Shown: positions 35,513-47,364 of the stretch, piece after piece
How the letters are laid out: every line of letters begins with the position of its first letter
Position numbering within the stretch: the first letter of the stretch is position 1
Notes under the pieces: generated by a model
Database searches by the model: none
The model's input: only the letters and a program-made list of their open reading frames with translations
Told to the model about the DNA's origin: nothing
Assembly: GCF_042453785.1 (NCBI RefSeq)
Contig: NC_091676.1
Location: 751,501 to 815,500, forward strand
Direction of reading: 5' to 3'
Origin: Malus domestica
Taxonomy: Eukaryota > Streptophyta > Magnoliopsida > Rosales > Rosaceae
DNA: 64,000 nucleotides
Translations under genes and position numbers: made by a program

Positions 35513-35549
<37 letters not shown>

Positions 35550-35550
35550 T
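35501..35550. repeat. (TATC)n-(TC)n-(TA)n microsatellite
   Basis: It starts at the ATG of NPF copy 1 and extends upstream through TC to TA repeats at 35533-35550. The TA tract could act as its TATA region. Confidence 0.9.
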
Positions 35551-36431
35551 CTCTGTTGTTTCAGAGACTCCAAAAGACGATTAGATAAAAAGAATCAAAC
35601 CTTTATTGGTTCGTCGCGCGAGCAATAATTGATGAAAAGGTGACGTAATTGAAGGTCCCGTAGCCCTGAGTCCATAGACTTCACTGTCATTCGTTTAATT
35701 TGTCGATGACACGCAACAATGGTTAGCCAACACACCCCCATCACCATCAACTCATCAAGTGCAAATTGCACCTCCATTTTCAGATATTCACTTAGTGAGA
35801 TAAGGTTTTTGTTGTTTACATTTTTTATTTTTGCATTGAGTTTTTTTCCAAAAGGATAAAACCGATCATGTGAACAGTTACAACCGTTCTTAAAGATAAA
35901 CATGAACGGCTTTAACTACTCAATTACGCCATTATAAATATGACCGTCAGATCAGAAACCAAAACAACAATTCCATCGATTCCTTTTCATACATCACAGA
36001 GAAATACCACAACCAATTCGCCAAAAATCCAAGTTCGAGTGCAAGAACTTGGGTTTTAGTTTATGACAAATGAGGCAAAAATGCTGTGCATCCAACTCCC
36101 ACCAGGAAACTTCGATAGGGCTGCCCGGCCACATCATCTCTTGTACAGGGTTACCAGTCAAACCACCAAGGAGAAGAAACTCAGAAAGCACGAATGGTTT
36201 AAAAATTGCAGAACTTATGGAAAGAATCATTGTGAATTACACACATTTCTTTATAATCATAAATGACTTTGTTTGAAGGAAAATGCAGAGCTTGTAGTTT
36301 CTATTTACAAAGTACCGGTAACAGGGTGATTTATTCATCGTCATCAAATCAGAAAAGCATTACTAACACTTCTTCAGTTTCTTCCGTTTGCGGTTTTGAG
36401 GGTGAGCCGAAGGCGCCACCGCGAGAAAGCC
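35502..36431. other. Spacer between the tandem NPF genes
   Basis: It contains microsatellites next to copy 1 (TATC, TC and TA repeats, 35501-35550) that sit in its leader or core promoter. The rest is AT-rich 3' flank of copy 2. No gene is seen. Confidence 0.6.
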
Positions 36432-39400
36432 TTAAGAAGCCTTCTTCTTTTTGTACCTCTTGGCACAGACAACGTACACCAACATATTCAAGAGGCTGAG
36501 TCCAGCCAAGAGCCAGAAGAAATAATCCAGATGACCTCCGTTTAAGTTGTCTGTTATCCACCCAGAATTTCCATCCTTTGTTGTTAAGTAAGTTACGAGT
36601 GTTAGAATCAAAGAGCTCAGATAGTTCCCCAATGAATTCGTCAGAAGCGACAATGCACTGCATAGACTCCGCATAGCATCTGGAGATTGGTCGTAGAAGA
36701 ACTCAAGCTGCCCAATGAATGTGAATATCTCCGCAGCACCCAACAAGAAATACTGAGGTATTTGCCAAAGGATACTCATCGGTACAGCTACCTCTTTGTC
36801 AACCAAATCAAGCTCCTTTGCAAGATTCAACCGGTTAATCTCTACCACAGCAGCAGCCGACATGCATAGCACTGAAAGAAAGAGACCAATACCCATCCGT
36901 TGCAGCTCTGAGAAGCCCCTTTCTTTACCAGTAAATCGCCTAGCAATTGGGACAATAAACCTGTCATACACGGGGACCCAGAAAATAACACTGATGACGT
37001 CAAATGTTGAGAGGGAGGCTGGGGGAATGGTGAAAGCACCAATAGATGTGTCCATCATCGTCCCTTGCTCCACAAACATAGTCGACATTTGAGCATAAAC
37101 AGCAGAAAAGACAATTCCAGTAGCCCAGATTGGAAACATGCGGATTAAAATTTTCAACTCCTCCACCTGTGTTACAGTACAAACCCTCCATGGATTGGAG
37201 AAGTCCCCAGTTTTGGTCTCAGTTTCTGATATCACAGCAGCTTTGTCAAGACATCTGCAGCAAAAACAAAGCTCAGATTTTTTGGAACAATTGATACTGT
37301 GGTCGAGTTCTTCGAAAAACATGTAAGTTATACATTCAGAACATTGCACAGTATCAATATTCAATAGTAGGGAATAAGAAAATAACTTCATTATTTTAAC
37401 TAGGACACAAAACCAACCAACTACTTCAAAACAACTAACACAAATTCCATAAAAAGTCCAATTATTCTTCAACTTCAGAGAGAGCTTATACAGAACGCGC
37501 CTCCCACTTCATGACATACTAATCTCTTACAGTAGTTTGGACATCGATAAAAGGTGATCAAACTTTTACGTGTAATATAACATGAAGAATAGCAAAGGAA
37601 CAGACTGTACTAACATAGCACAAAAACAAAAAAAAATCCATTTTCTTTTGTGCAGCAATTCGAAGATTCGTCATTTAAGTTTTCTGCGAAAATGTGTGAT
37701 TCTGTAAAATTCAAATAATTATTCCCAAGGAAATAACACAGTAAGAAGAAACTTACGTCAGTTCATCACTGTGCTCCAGCTTACGACTTCCTCTAATGGC
37801 AGAGACTTTATCTTGTGTTTCATAAAGGAGACTACTGTCTTTAGGGACGTCCAAATTCCACTTACGAAATGATGCAACCAAAACCTGGCACATTCTTGTA
37901 ACAGGGCTTCCCCCTGGTTTCTGAAATCTATATAGGGGTGTGCCTGAAAAGAAACTAAAAATAGCAATGCCCATAAACAATGTAGGTATACCAAATCCTA
38001 AACCCCACCCAGCATTGTCTTGAACCCAGACTATTAGAGAACTCGATATTAGAGCACCGATGTTGATAGAAAAGTAAAACCAGTTGAAGAAGGATCCCTT
38101 CTTTACTCTTTCAATTTTATCTGTATCATCAAACTGGTCTGCCCCAAAGGATGAAACACATGGCTTGATGCCACCAGTTCCCAGAGCAATCAGATAGAGT
38201 CCAAAGAAGAACACTCCATACTGGGCCGGAGAAGCGGAAGGACATACCGAATCCACACATTCTGGAGGCTTCAACGCAGGAATTGATGCAGAGAGAGTCA
38301 AAGTACCCATCCCCTACACCAAATAATTAGTGAACAAATCAGCAAAACTTATATGCTCTAATCCCAAATACATATACATATACATATACGTGTGCATGTA
38401 TATGAATGAAATTCTATAAGCACCCAAAAGATGGGAAGAAAAAACAAAATTGAATTTGTATTTACAATGAAGTAAATGGTGGAGAAAACAGCAATCGTCC
38501 AATATCTCCCCCAATAAGCATCTGCTACAACAGCCCCGATCAGAGGTGTAAGATAGCAAGTGCCTGACCAAGTAGTAACATTCCTTGCCGCAGACACGTT
38601 TCCTTCGTGCAATTTGTGTGTGAGATAAGTAACCAGGTTAGTGGCAATCCCATAGTAGGCCAAACGTTCGCAACATTCGGTACCTGTAACATAACATAAG
38701 CACTACAATCACGTAAACATCTTTGATGCACAAGAGCTATGTATAGTGAAGAACAAAACATCACCTAAAATGAAGGGGCAAGCTCTCCAATTCCCAGTAT
38801 TTCGTTTCAGAACAGGATTCCCCTTAATGTCAACCGAGCCGTCTCCAGTGTACAGCCCGTCACCTTCCTTCTGCAGATGCAACAGAAACACATCATGTGA
38901 ATAGTGTCACGCTTTTCGAAACCTCGTTTAGGATTCCTTCCATAGGAAACACTTCTGTTCATAAGTGTGCTTTTATTAAAAACACACTGCCATCTTTATT
39001 AATTCAAGAGATTCTGTATGCGTTTCACAGGTAAAGTCGTAAGTGCTTCTGGTGGGTCACCTACTCTAAATGCTTCTTAAAAAGCACTTGGAGAAGAACA
39101 AAAACAATCCCAAACCCACTAATGGCAACAGATGATCAGTATTCAAACGTGAACAGAAATCGCAGGGTACCCAATTAACTTCAAATCATACACCTAAGTA
39201 AAATAGCTTCCCCAAAACACCAATTGACTAAAAGTCAAACCCACCTTCCCAATCGAATCTTAGTTTAATATTAAAAATTCAAAATCCCTAACAGCAGCTA
39301 AGCAAATTTTTGAGATCCAAAAATCGAAATCAACACAAAAGATCACAACTTTCAGATGAAAAATTGAAGAGAGAGAGAGAGAGAGGAACCTGAATAAGTC

Positions 39401-39443
39401 CATCTTCCAAAAGCGATCGCTCCTCCTCCTGAAGAGAACCCAT
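36432..39443 (-). CDS. NPF8/PTR-type proton-coupled peptide transporter, copy 2
   Basis: Five exons: 39443-39390, 38870-38765, 38683-38466, 38313-37757 and 37254-36432, about 585 residues starting [16 protein letters not shown]. It is the same NPF8/PTR family and fold as copy 1, with a complete ExxER motif (ECCER in [12 protein letters not shown]), so normal proton coupling is expected. Other family blocks: [86 protein letters not shown]. The C-terminus is basic (KRYKKKKAS). The leader is a (GA)/(TC) tract at the ATG. Copy 2 is likely the ancestral-like member of the pair, judged only from motif conservation. Confidence 0.95.
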
Positions 39444-40136
39444 CTCTCTCTCTCTCTCTCTCCACGACCTCTAATTCCGCCGCTCTGCTTCTTCTGCGAG
39501 TGAAATACAAATGGAAAATCTGTGTTCTGAAGGACAAAGAGGAACAGAGATATTATTATTTTCCGTCTTGGAAGTCGGAAGCGTGGATGGATAACACAAG
39601 TATAAGGGCAAGGTGTCGTGTTTAAGTTTCTTAACGGAAGACAACCTTGGGAGTTGGACTTGCGGACGTCAAATGGCCAGGTTGTTTTAACCGACAAGGG
39701 TAAAGATTAAAGATTTCTTTTCGTTTTCTTTCCTCGACTTGGCCGTAAAATGCTCTTATCTTCGTCTCTCAACTGCTTGTGTGGTAAGTATTTCTTCGTA
39801 AGTGCGCATTTGTCATCGTTCAAGTTTGAAATGAAAATAATTGTGTGAAAAATAAAAATAGATGTGTAGATAGTATTACTTGTTAATTATAAATAATAGC
39901 AAAAGTCACACATGCATGGAATGAAATCCACTAAGGATTTTTGTGTCCGAAGCTCTTGGACTGAGAAATCTGACCTGTTCAAAAGAGAGAGAGAGATTTG
40001 TACCGTTCAAGTTTTTAAATTTTTGTGAAGTAAGCTAGTGAAATGGACTAATAGAGGCAGTAGAATTGATATTGAGAGATCCGGATCCCTCAATTTGCGG
40101 ACTCCGAATTCAAAGATCCGAAGTAGATCTCAATCC

Positions 40137-40151
40137 CACGTGCACGTGTGT
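40137..40151. promoter_or_regulatory. Adjacent G-boxes upstream of NPF copy 2
   Basis: CCCACGTGCACGTGTG contains CACGTG twice in direct succession, the same CACGTGCACGTG core as at 5701-5712. It lies ~700 bp upstream of the NPF copy 2 start. Function is inferred from the motif only. Confidence 0.4.
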
Positions 40152-41688
40152 GATAGAAATATATTGTTTTTATTTTTTTATTTTTTATGACCGTAGTGAT
40201 CTATTTTTAACGAGTTGGAAGTTAAGGAGAGGGTCGTAGTGGAACAAAATGTGGGATAGAGAGGGATTATCTTTGCGAGGAAGAGGAAAAAAACAGCAAA
40301 CTTGTGTTGTGTGTGATTTAGGATGAACTTTTAAAATACCTAAAAGCGTTTTTGATGAAAATATTTTTAGAACCAATCCTTAGTAAAAATGCAAATAAAT
40401 CATGAAAAGCACTTAAAATGCTTCCTTAAAAAAAACACATAATTGATGCTTCTTGCTGAAAGCACTTAAAGTATTTTTTTAGAATTCATAAACATTTTCT
40501 CTAAAAGCGCTTTCAATCATTTTTAAAGCACATCCAAACGAGCATTTACTATACTGCTTAAAACTTTTAATTTGACTTTTTTTTAAGTTTTGGTGATACA
40601 GCTATAATGGTTTTTTTGGTCCATTTTTTAATTGACAAAAAGGCTTATATTAAATAGTAGAGAAGAAGATATTGAAATTTTTATAACACTTTTGGTAAAA
40701 ATGTTTTTAGAATCTTTATCAAATAAAATATTTGTTGGGACCAATCTTTATTAAAAATATAAGTGAACACTTAAAGTACTTTTGGAACAAAAAACTTTTT
40801 CTCCAAAATCATTTTTATGTCATTTTAAAAGAGCTCTTACAAATGAAACCTTTATCAAAAATCGCCTAGTGGTTTGTTTTACAACGAAAAACGTTTTTAA
40901 GTTTTCTATCAAATATACTCGTAAAGCACTTTCGTGAATGGACCATTAGGAGGTATTCTATTACACATTGATGGCAAATTAATTCTCTTTCCTATACAAT
41001 CTCAGTATCTTATGAGGTGATATCGTACTTTTATTTATTCAATTGTATTTAATTTTCTTCCAACTAATAATTTTCTCAAATCATATATTTTGTTTGACAT
41101 TATAAGACCTTTGTCTAATTTTCATAAAATATAAATCACGTGTTTGTACCAGACCTTTGTCAATAATAATATGGTATGAACTCGCAATACACATAAGCCA
41201 AATGTTAGACTTTTAACTTAAAACTGAAAAAGAAATTCTCACTAAATCGTATTACTGAGTAACAATGCCCTCTAAAAATTTCCGCTATGGTCAAACCCAT
41301 ATTAGTATCATGTTTGGGGGAAGGACGAGTTTGGGTCCATGCCTTCCTAAACACTGGGTTGGACATTGTGGGCCCAAATTGTATATATTGTATTTGGGTC
41401 ACCAGAAGTAAATTTGAGCCCGTATAAAAACAACGACATGTATGGTGTTTTCGTCCCATGACACGTGTCAAATATCTATTGGTCAATTAGCATAACCGGT
41501 TTGCCGCGTCCCAATATGCGAAACTGTAGGAGGTGGTCCGAACGCCTGGATGACCGGGTCGCCTGTTTCTGTTCTCCACTTCAAACCGTGAGCTCGAAAC
41601 CTCTTGCTTTCTATGGAGTGTATGATGAGCTCATGCCCTACGTACTTAAACACCCTTTATTATGCATTATAGTTCATAAAATAAAAAG

Positions 41689-41840
41689 AACTTTAACGAA
41701 AAACTGTCGGTACTATTCATTTTAACGAAAAATCATATTTTTACACTAAAAAGTCAATCCTGATATTATTCACTTTACCCTTTATTTTGTCCTTATCATT
41801 AAAACTCAAAGTTTTTAAGTCATTTTCATTAATTTTTCTT
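41689..41840. repeat. Dispersed ~150-bp repeat, family B copy 2
   Basis: AACTTTAACGAAAA, TTTTTACACTAAAAAGTCAA and TTTATTTTGTCCTTATCATT occur in the same order and spacing as at 18541-18690. Confidence 0.75.
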
Positions 41841-42790
41841 AAAATAAAAGCTCAAGAAATTTATTTAGTGAAGAATTTCTCCAACGAAACCATATTCTTA
41901 ATCCATTGAGTCCAACCAAAAGATCAATTTCATTTTTTGAAACTTCTTTTTTTTTTTTTAAGAAAAGTACGATCTTTCATTTATTAAAAAAAGAGCATTA
42001 CAAATACATATATATATAATGGATAACTCGATCCCCAAAAGGTCCTTGCAAACTAGGTCTAAAAACGTTACAATAAAGCATTACTAATTGCAAAACAATG
42101 AATAGACTTCAAGCATTCGTCCGAACTCATCGGGAACTGCAATATTACACAGGTCAATAAAATTATTAAATCTCGTGTTACACGTAGACCATGTGAGAAC
42201 AAAATCTCAAGTCATATATTGAGACAGGGAGTACGAAACCCATGGGTTGATTGCATGACCTAATCACCTCCATAATCACAAAACACCAAGTGAAGTAGAT
42301 CTAGCAAATCAAAAGGTTTCATGCTTCACACATAGATCCAAAAAAGGTAGCACACGAAAACAAAAATTAAAATCAAGCAACTCACCTATAGAGAACAATC
42401 AAGCTAGCAAACGCTCTTAAAGAGAAATCAAAACCAAACTTGAAGATAGTTCATACAAATTATTAGACAGAAAAAAAAAAGTAAAATCATATCACCTCTT
42501 CACATGAGTCGTCTACGACGTAGACAAGAAAAGCAAATAGACAATTCAATGAAGTGGAAAAAAAATCACGGAAAGTTAATGGCAATATTAGGCCATTAGT
42601 TTAGGAAACTATATTATACTCAGATATCATATGTCGTATAATTAGGGACAGACTATTGTAATCGAATTGCCCCCTCCCCAAGAAAAAAAAAAGCCATTCC
42701 TTGTTTTTTTTTCACTTGCTAACCACTCCAAAGGAGACGATTGTAATTAGTCAACTAATTACCTTGGTCATTTGCTTGATTCAGTTTATG

Positions 42791-42906
42791 TCACCATTCG
42801 TTCAAACTTCAACGTCAAATGCATGTTCAAGGTGGACAACTTTGAGTTTCACCATTTGTTCAAACTTCAACCTCAAATGTATATTTAAGGTGGACAACTT
42901 TGAGTT
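42791..42906. repeat. 58-bp tandem duplication
   Basis: TCACCATT(C/T)GTTCAAACTTCAAC to GGTGGACAACTTTGAGTT occurs at 42791-42848 and again at 42849-42906, with a handful of substitutions. Confidence 0.9.
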
Positions 42907-43191
42907 CCATTGGTGAATGGTTTTCAATAAATTTGCTAGCTCCATTCAAACAATATTTTCACATTGATCATTAGTTAGATGTGCACGATAATATTGTTTC
43001 CTTATGTTAAGTCACATATTTGACTCCCTCTCATGATCCAACAACATTGTGGTCACTCACCATTCGATCTTAATCCAACGATAGGTAGTTTAAGAGAACA
43101 GGACTCTGACTATATATATGTTTATGCTCCTACCTAATGTGCTAGTATGAACTGGTAAGCACATACCTGATACATGTACGCGTAATTTTCC

Positions 43192-43306
43192 ATGGAATTA
43201 ATTAGTTCGTTTGCAAGTCTAAAAGTTGTTTTGAAATAAAAGGAATATTTCAATGGAATTAGTTCGTTTGCAAGTCTAAAAGTTGTTTTGAAATAAAAGG
43301 AATATA
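43192..43306. repeat. Tandem duplication, ~57-bp unit
   Basis: ATGGAATTA...TTCGTTTGCAAGTC to GAAATAAAAGGAATAT occurs twice, at 43192-43252 and 43253-43306. The copies differ by a 4-bp TAAT insertion and little else, so it is young. Confidence 0.9.
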
Positions 43307-43471
43307 TGTATGTGTTAATGCAAAATGCCGATGGTTCTGTTTGCGTTCATACGTACCAACTATACTACTCGATATTGACCCGTATTAATTGGAAATTAAA
43401 CTTTAACTTCAAATCTAATAATTCAAATTAATATATTAGAGATGGAAATTGTTATGGAGACCATCTTTTCA

Positions 43472-43587
43472 GATCATATTTTATGAACTACATGATGTGC
43501 CGGTTGATAATTGGACTGTTTTTATAATAATTTACAGAAAGAATCCAATTATCAACCTTCACATTATGTGACTTACAAAATATGATC
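43472..43587. mobile_element. Foldback/MITE element (116 bp)
   Basis: Arms of about 45 bp: GATCATATTTTATGAACTAC at the left, complementary to GTGACTTACAAAATATGATC at the right, and GGTTGATAATTGGA against TCCAATTATCAACC inside. No confident target duplication. Confidence 0.75.
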
Positions 43588-43611
43588 AAACTTTCTAGCA
43601 TCACTTGTTAC

Positions 43612-43742
43612 AGAGATTTTTCAATGTGTCTGGAATATGGGGAGGTACTCAATATATTATTATACAAGTAGAAAGAAATTTTTATTCCAAGTGTTCTTCC
43701 ACTTATATAATACCATATTCCAAACACATTGAAAAATCTCTC
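43612..43742. mobile_element. MITE, family C (131 bp)
   Basis: Ends AGAGATTTTTCAATGTGT and the complement of ACACATTGAAAAATCTCT, continuing through GGAATATGG / CCATATTCC. An inner pair TTATACAAGTAGAAAGAA / TTCTTCCACTTATATAA completes the hairpin. Related copies at ~22425 and ~58297. Confidence 0.8.
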
Positions 43743-44026
43743 TACCAATTAGAGATTTGATTTGGTCAGTTCCCATGGCTTTCTCTTGGAGGGCCATTCT
43801 TGTTTCCCTTTAGCTTTTGCTTTGAACAATTAAAGTTCAACGGTTTACGATGACTTCTAGTCTCGTCGCGACCATTGCACGCAGCACGCACACAGGAACT
43901 GAATTATGCTGCATCCAGAATTTTTGCCTAAAATCGTCGTCGTGGTCAATAAAGTTTTGTATTTTCAATTGTTCTCCTTCCACGTAACGATTCGCCACAA
44001 AAAATTACGTGATTAAAGTTTAAAGG

Positions 44027-44190
44027 TAATATTAAAGAATTAAATTTGTAAATAAAATTTACAAATTAAATGATATGTCTCTAATAGAAATGAGCACGTT
44101 TGTTAACGTTAAATCATAATCTAATCAATTTCTATATCATTTAGTTTACAAAATCATATCTACAAATTTAGTCTTTCTCTTATTAATTTA
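44027..44190. repeat. MITE-like repeat, family A copy (inverted)
   Basis: AATTTACAAATTAAATGATATG on the left and CATTTAGTTTACAAAATCAT on the right are inverted, with the family core GTTTGTTAACGTTAAATCATAAT between. Borders are approximate. Confidence 0.5.
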
Positions 44191-44522
44191 TTACCAAAGG
44201 TTTAAATATTGTTTTTCTTCAAAAAGTTTGAATGTTCCCAAATGTGTAATGCTTTATTGAAGTGGAATGAAATCATCGTTATTGATAAAAAAAAGAGTAA
44301 CTTATTATAATATTATTTCTGTTTGAGATACAATCAAATACAATAGGAAATTATTATTTTTTCTTTTTGTTTATAATTAATCAATCAACTTTTTTCTTTC
44401 AGCTATTTCTAGAAATTTTAAAGGCAGGCAGGACAATAAACAAGCCCCGACTTTCCTTGAATGGTGCTGATCATGAGAATCTGGTAAGATTTATCACAGA
44501 CAGAAGAAACGAGTAAGATATC

Positions 44523-44530
44523 CCTATAAA
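44523..44530 (+). promoter_or_regulatory. Likely TATA box of the GAD gene
   Basis: CTATAAAT lies 180 bp upstream of the GAD start codon, at a sensible distance for a ~150-nt leader. It is the best match to a plant TATA box in that interval. Confidence 0.5.
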
Positions 44531-44710
44531 TACCATATATGGTCTTCAACCCTCCTCTCCAAGCAACCCCAATCTCACGTCTGCAATTCGTATATATACC
44601 CCTCTCCCATCAATCATTTTTTCTTACAATTAGCTAGCCAGTTTAATTGTGTGATATCTGCTCTGCCCTAATTACTTGTCCTTCCTCTCTCTCTGCTGGT
44701 TTGATCCACC

Positions 44711-46702
44711 ATGGGGCTCTCGAAAACATTCTCAGAGTCCGATGTGTCGCTCCACTCCACCACTAGCTATATCCTAACGTCACCGGCTAAGTATGTATCT
44801 CGTTGTTTTGCGTGAATTAATCATGCATGATGCTGCTCCATGGCATCTAAGTTTGAATCACCTTTTCCGTAGTATTGTCAGCAATTATGCATGGTTTGCG
44901 GTAGCTATATATGTATATAATATATTGATATTAATTATGGTTTTGGTGGTGCAGGTACAAGATGCCTGAGAATTCAATGCCAGAGGACATGGCGTTCCAA
45001 ATGATAGACGATGAGCTGAGGTTGGATGCGGACCCAAGGCTGAACTTGGCTTCGTTTGTGACAACATCGATGGAGGATAAGGCTAAAAGGCTTATCATGG
45101 AGTCCCTCGACAAGAACTATGTTGACATGGATGAGTACCCTGCTACCACTGATCTTCAGGTCTCGTGTCTAGACCACCAAAAAATAACAAATAAAAAAAT
45201 AAAAAAGAACAAAGATCTATTACAAAATTTTAAAATATATATCCTTTTTTATTATGTCCAAGGAGGAAGGAAAGATAAAATTTTTGACTCAGAATCAAAC
45301 GCTTAAATTTGTCGAAAAGGAAAGCGTCAAGTACTTAATATATGTCCAACTACTTGTGTCAAAATCCTTTAGGTAGTGTCATTTTTGTTCATTTTTTTTC
45401 TTTTTTTAGTCGAACCTTTAGGTAGCTTTGTGTTTTTATTTTGTTTTATCTATTTTGGTCAAGAACTTGTTGTCTATATACACACGACACCTCACGAGTT
45501 TTTTAGAATAAAAAAAAAGTAATTAAAAATTTGGTCAAAGCGGAATCGATATTAATATAATTTTGTATTCCCTCTCAAGAGTGATCATGACTGATCATGA
45601 TGTGTTAATTACATGTGTTCAGAATCGGTGCGTCAATATGATAGCCCATCTTTTTAATGCACCACTCAAAGACGGCGAGGCTGCGACCGGAACGGGAACA
45701 GTAGGATCATCGGAGGCCATAATGCTGGCGGGCCTTGCATTCAAGAGGAAGTGGCAGAACAAGATGAAGGCTATCGGCAAACCCTATGACAAGCCCAACA
45801 TAGTCACTGGTGCCAATGTTCAGGTACATACGTAATTTATTCTCTTCATGTCACAATCTCTTCTTATTTTGGGGTTTTTCTTCTAAATTTTATAAACCCT
45901 AGTTGTTTTTTTTGTCACTCATAACCCACACCCTAAGTATTTGTAGGTTTGCTGGGAGAAATTTGCAAGGTACTTTGAAGTAGAACTGAAGAAAGTGAAA
46001 GTGAGGGAAGACTATTATGTAATGGACCCCGTCAAGGCTGTGGAGATGGTGGATGAAAACACCATCTGCGTTGCTGCCATCTTGGGATCCACTTACAATG
46101 GCGAATTCGAAGATGTCAAGCTCTTGAACGATCTTTTGATGGAAAAGAACAAGCAAACTGGATGGGACACTCCGATTCATGTTGATGCGGCGAGCGGTGG
46201 GTTCATCGCGCCCTTCTTGTACCCTGATCTTGAATGGGACTTCCGTCTTCCACTGGTGAAGAGCATCAATGCGAGCGGTCATAAGTATGGCCTTGTTTAC
46301 GCCGGAATAGGGTGGATTGTTTGGAGGAGCAAACAGGACTTGCCTGAAGACCTAATCTTCCACATCAATTACCTTGGAGCTGACCAGCCCACCTTCACCC
46401 TCAATTTCTCCAAAGGGTCTAGTCAGGTTCTTGCTCAATATTATCAGCTCATTCGACTTGGTTTTGAGGTGAGACTCTAATTGATTAAAAGTGTAATTTG
46501 TTTGACGTTACAAAATAATTTCAATATTAGGATTGCGCCAATTAACACTTTGTGCTTTTAACGAGGTCAATATGAACAAGTAGTATTGACCTTGATTGGA
46601 AAGAACTTATTTTTATTGACCTTAAGTGTGCCACACTTGGTGTGTGTGTATAAAACTTATTTTATTGACTTCAAATGTGGCACACTTGTTTTATATATAT
46701 AT

Positions 46703-46733
<31 letters not shown>

Positions 46734-47364
46734 CACATATATATATATATTTATATATTTATATGATCTCTTTTTTGGGTTCAAATATACTAATGATCTC
46801 ATGCATATAATTAATGTATATTTCTGCAAATTTGGGCAGGGATATCATGAAATTATGGAAAACTGTCACTACCTTGCGATGGTGGTGAAAGAAGGAGTGG
46901 AAAAAACCGGGCAGTTTAAGATACTGTCAAAGGACATTGGGGTTCCGGTGGTGGCCTTTTCACTAAAGGACAGAATCCGTTACGATGAGTTTAAGGTGTC
47001 GGAGGGTTTGCGTCGGCACCAATTTATTGTGCCTGCATATCACATGCCAGCGGATGCTAAGCATGTGGCCTTGCTCCGTGTTGTCATAAGGGGAGACTTC
47101 TCTCGCACTAGGGCTGAGTACCTTCTGTCCAGCATCAACGCTGTGCTGAAAGAGCTCGATGAGCTGCATCCTGTTGCTGCCATTCAAGAAAACGGTCATC
47201 ATAAACTGTCTCTAAATGGAGTTGCAAATGGAAACGGTGAGTTGCCACCAGCTGCTGCTGTTGAAAATTGTCATCACAAAGTGAGCGCAAATGGAGCTGC
47301 ATATGGAAACGGTGGGACAGACACAGAGAATGGCCAGATGACGGACGGTGCAAAATGCTACTAG
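44711..47364 (+). CDS. GAD: Glutamate decarboxylase, without a recognisable calmodulin-binding tail
   Basis: Five exons: 44711-44790, 44955-45159, 45623-45823, 45947-46468 and 46840-47364, joining in frame to about 510 residues ([16 protein letters not shown]...). The cytosolic PLP enzyme converts glutamate to GABA and CO2, using a proton. The PLP lysine is Lys275 in [10 protein letters not shown], and [31 protein letters not shown] and [11 protein letters not shown] are family blocks. The core ends normally ([10 protein letters not shown]). The usual C-terminal ~30-residue calmodulin domain, with its Trp and Lys cluster, is absent. Instead there are two ~25-residue repeats ([18 protein letters not shown] and [18 protein letters not shown]) and a short end, DGAKCY. 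Calcium/calmodulin activation is therefore doubtful. Another departure is TTSMED in place of the usual TTWMEP near residue 60. Confidence 0.95.
46697..46760. repeat. (TA)n-(CA)n-(TA)n microsatellite in GAD intron 4
   Basis: TATA and ACACAC runs between exons 4 and 5. They create false ORFs rich in Tyr and Ile. Confidence 0.9.

Larger units (their letters stand above)
39444..44710. other. Intergenic region (~5.3 kb), no gene recognised
   Basis: Contents: the promoter side of NPF copy 2 with a double G-box-like site at 40137-40151; AT-rich repetitive DNA at ~40330-40960 with recurring AGCACTTAAAGT-like motifs; family B repeat at 41689-41840; two 58-bp-scale tandem duplications (42791-42906 and 43192-43306); two adjacent foldback elements (43472-43587 and 43612-43742); a family A repeat at ~44027-44190; then the GAD promoter. 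Short ORFs match no family I know. Confidence 0.6.

Noticed and set aside
41465-41725. 86-codon ORF
   Set aside because: It runs into the family B repeat and has no recognisable domain.
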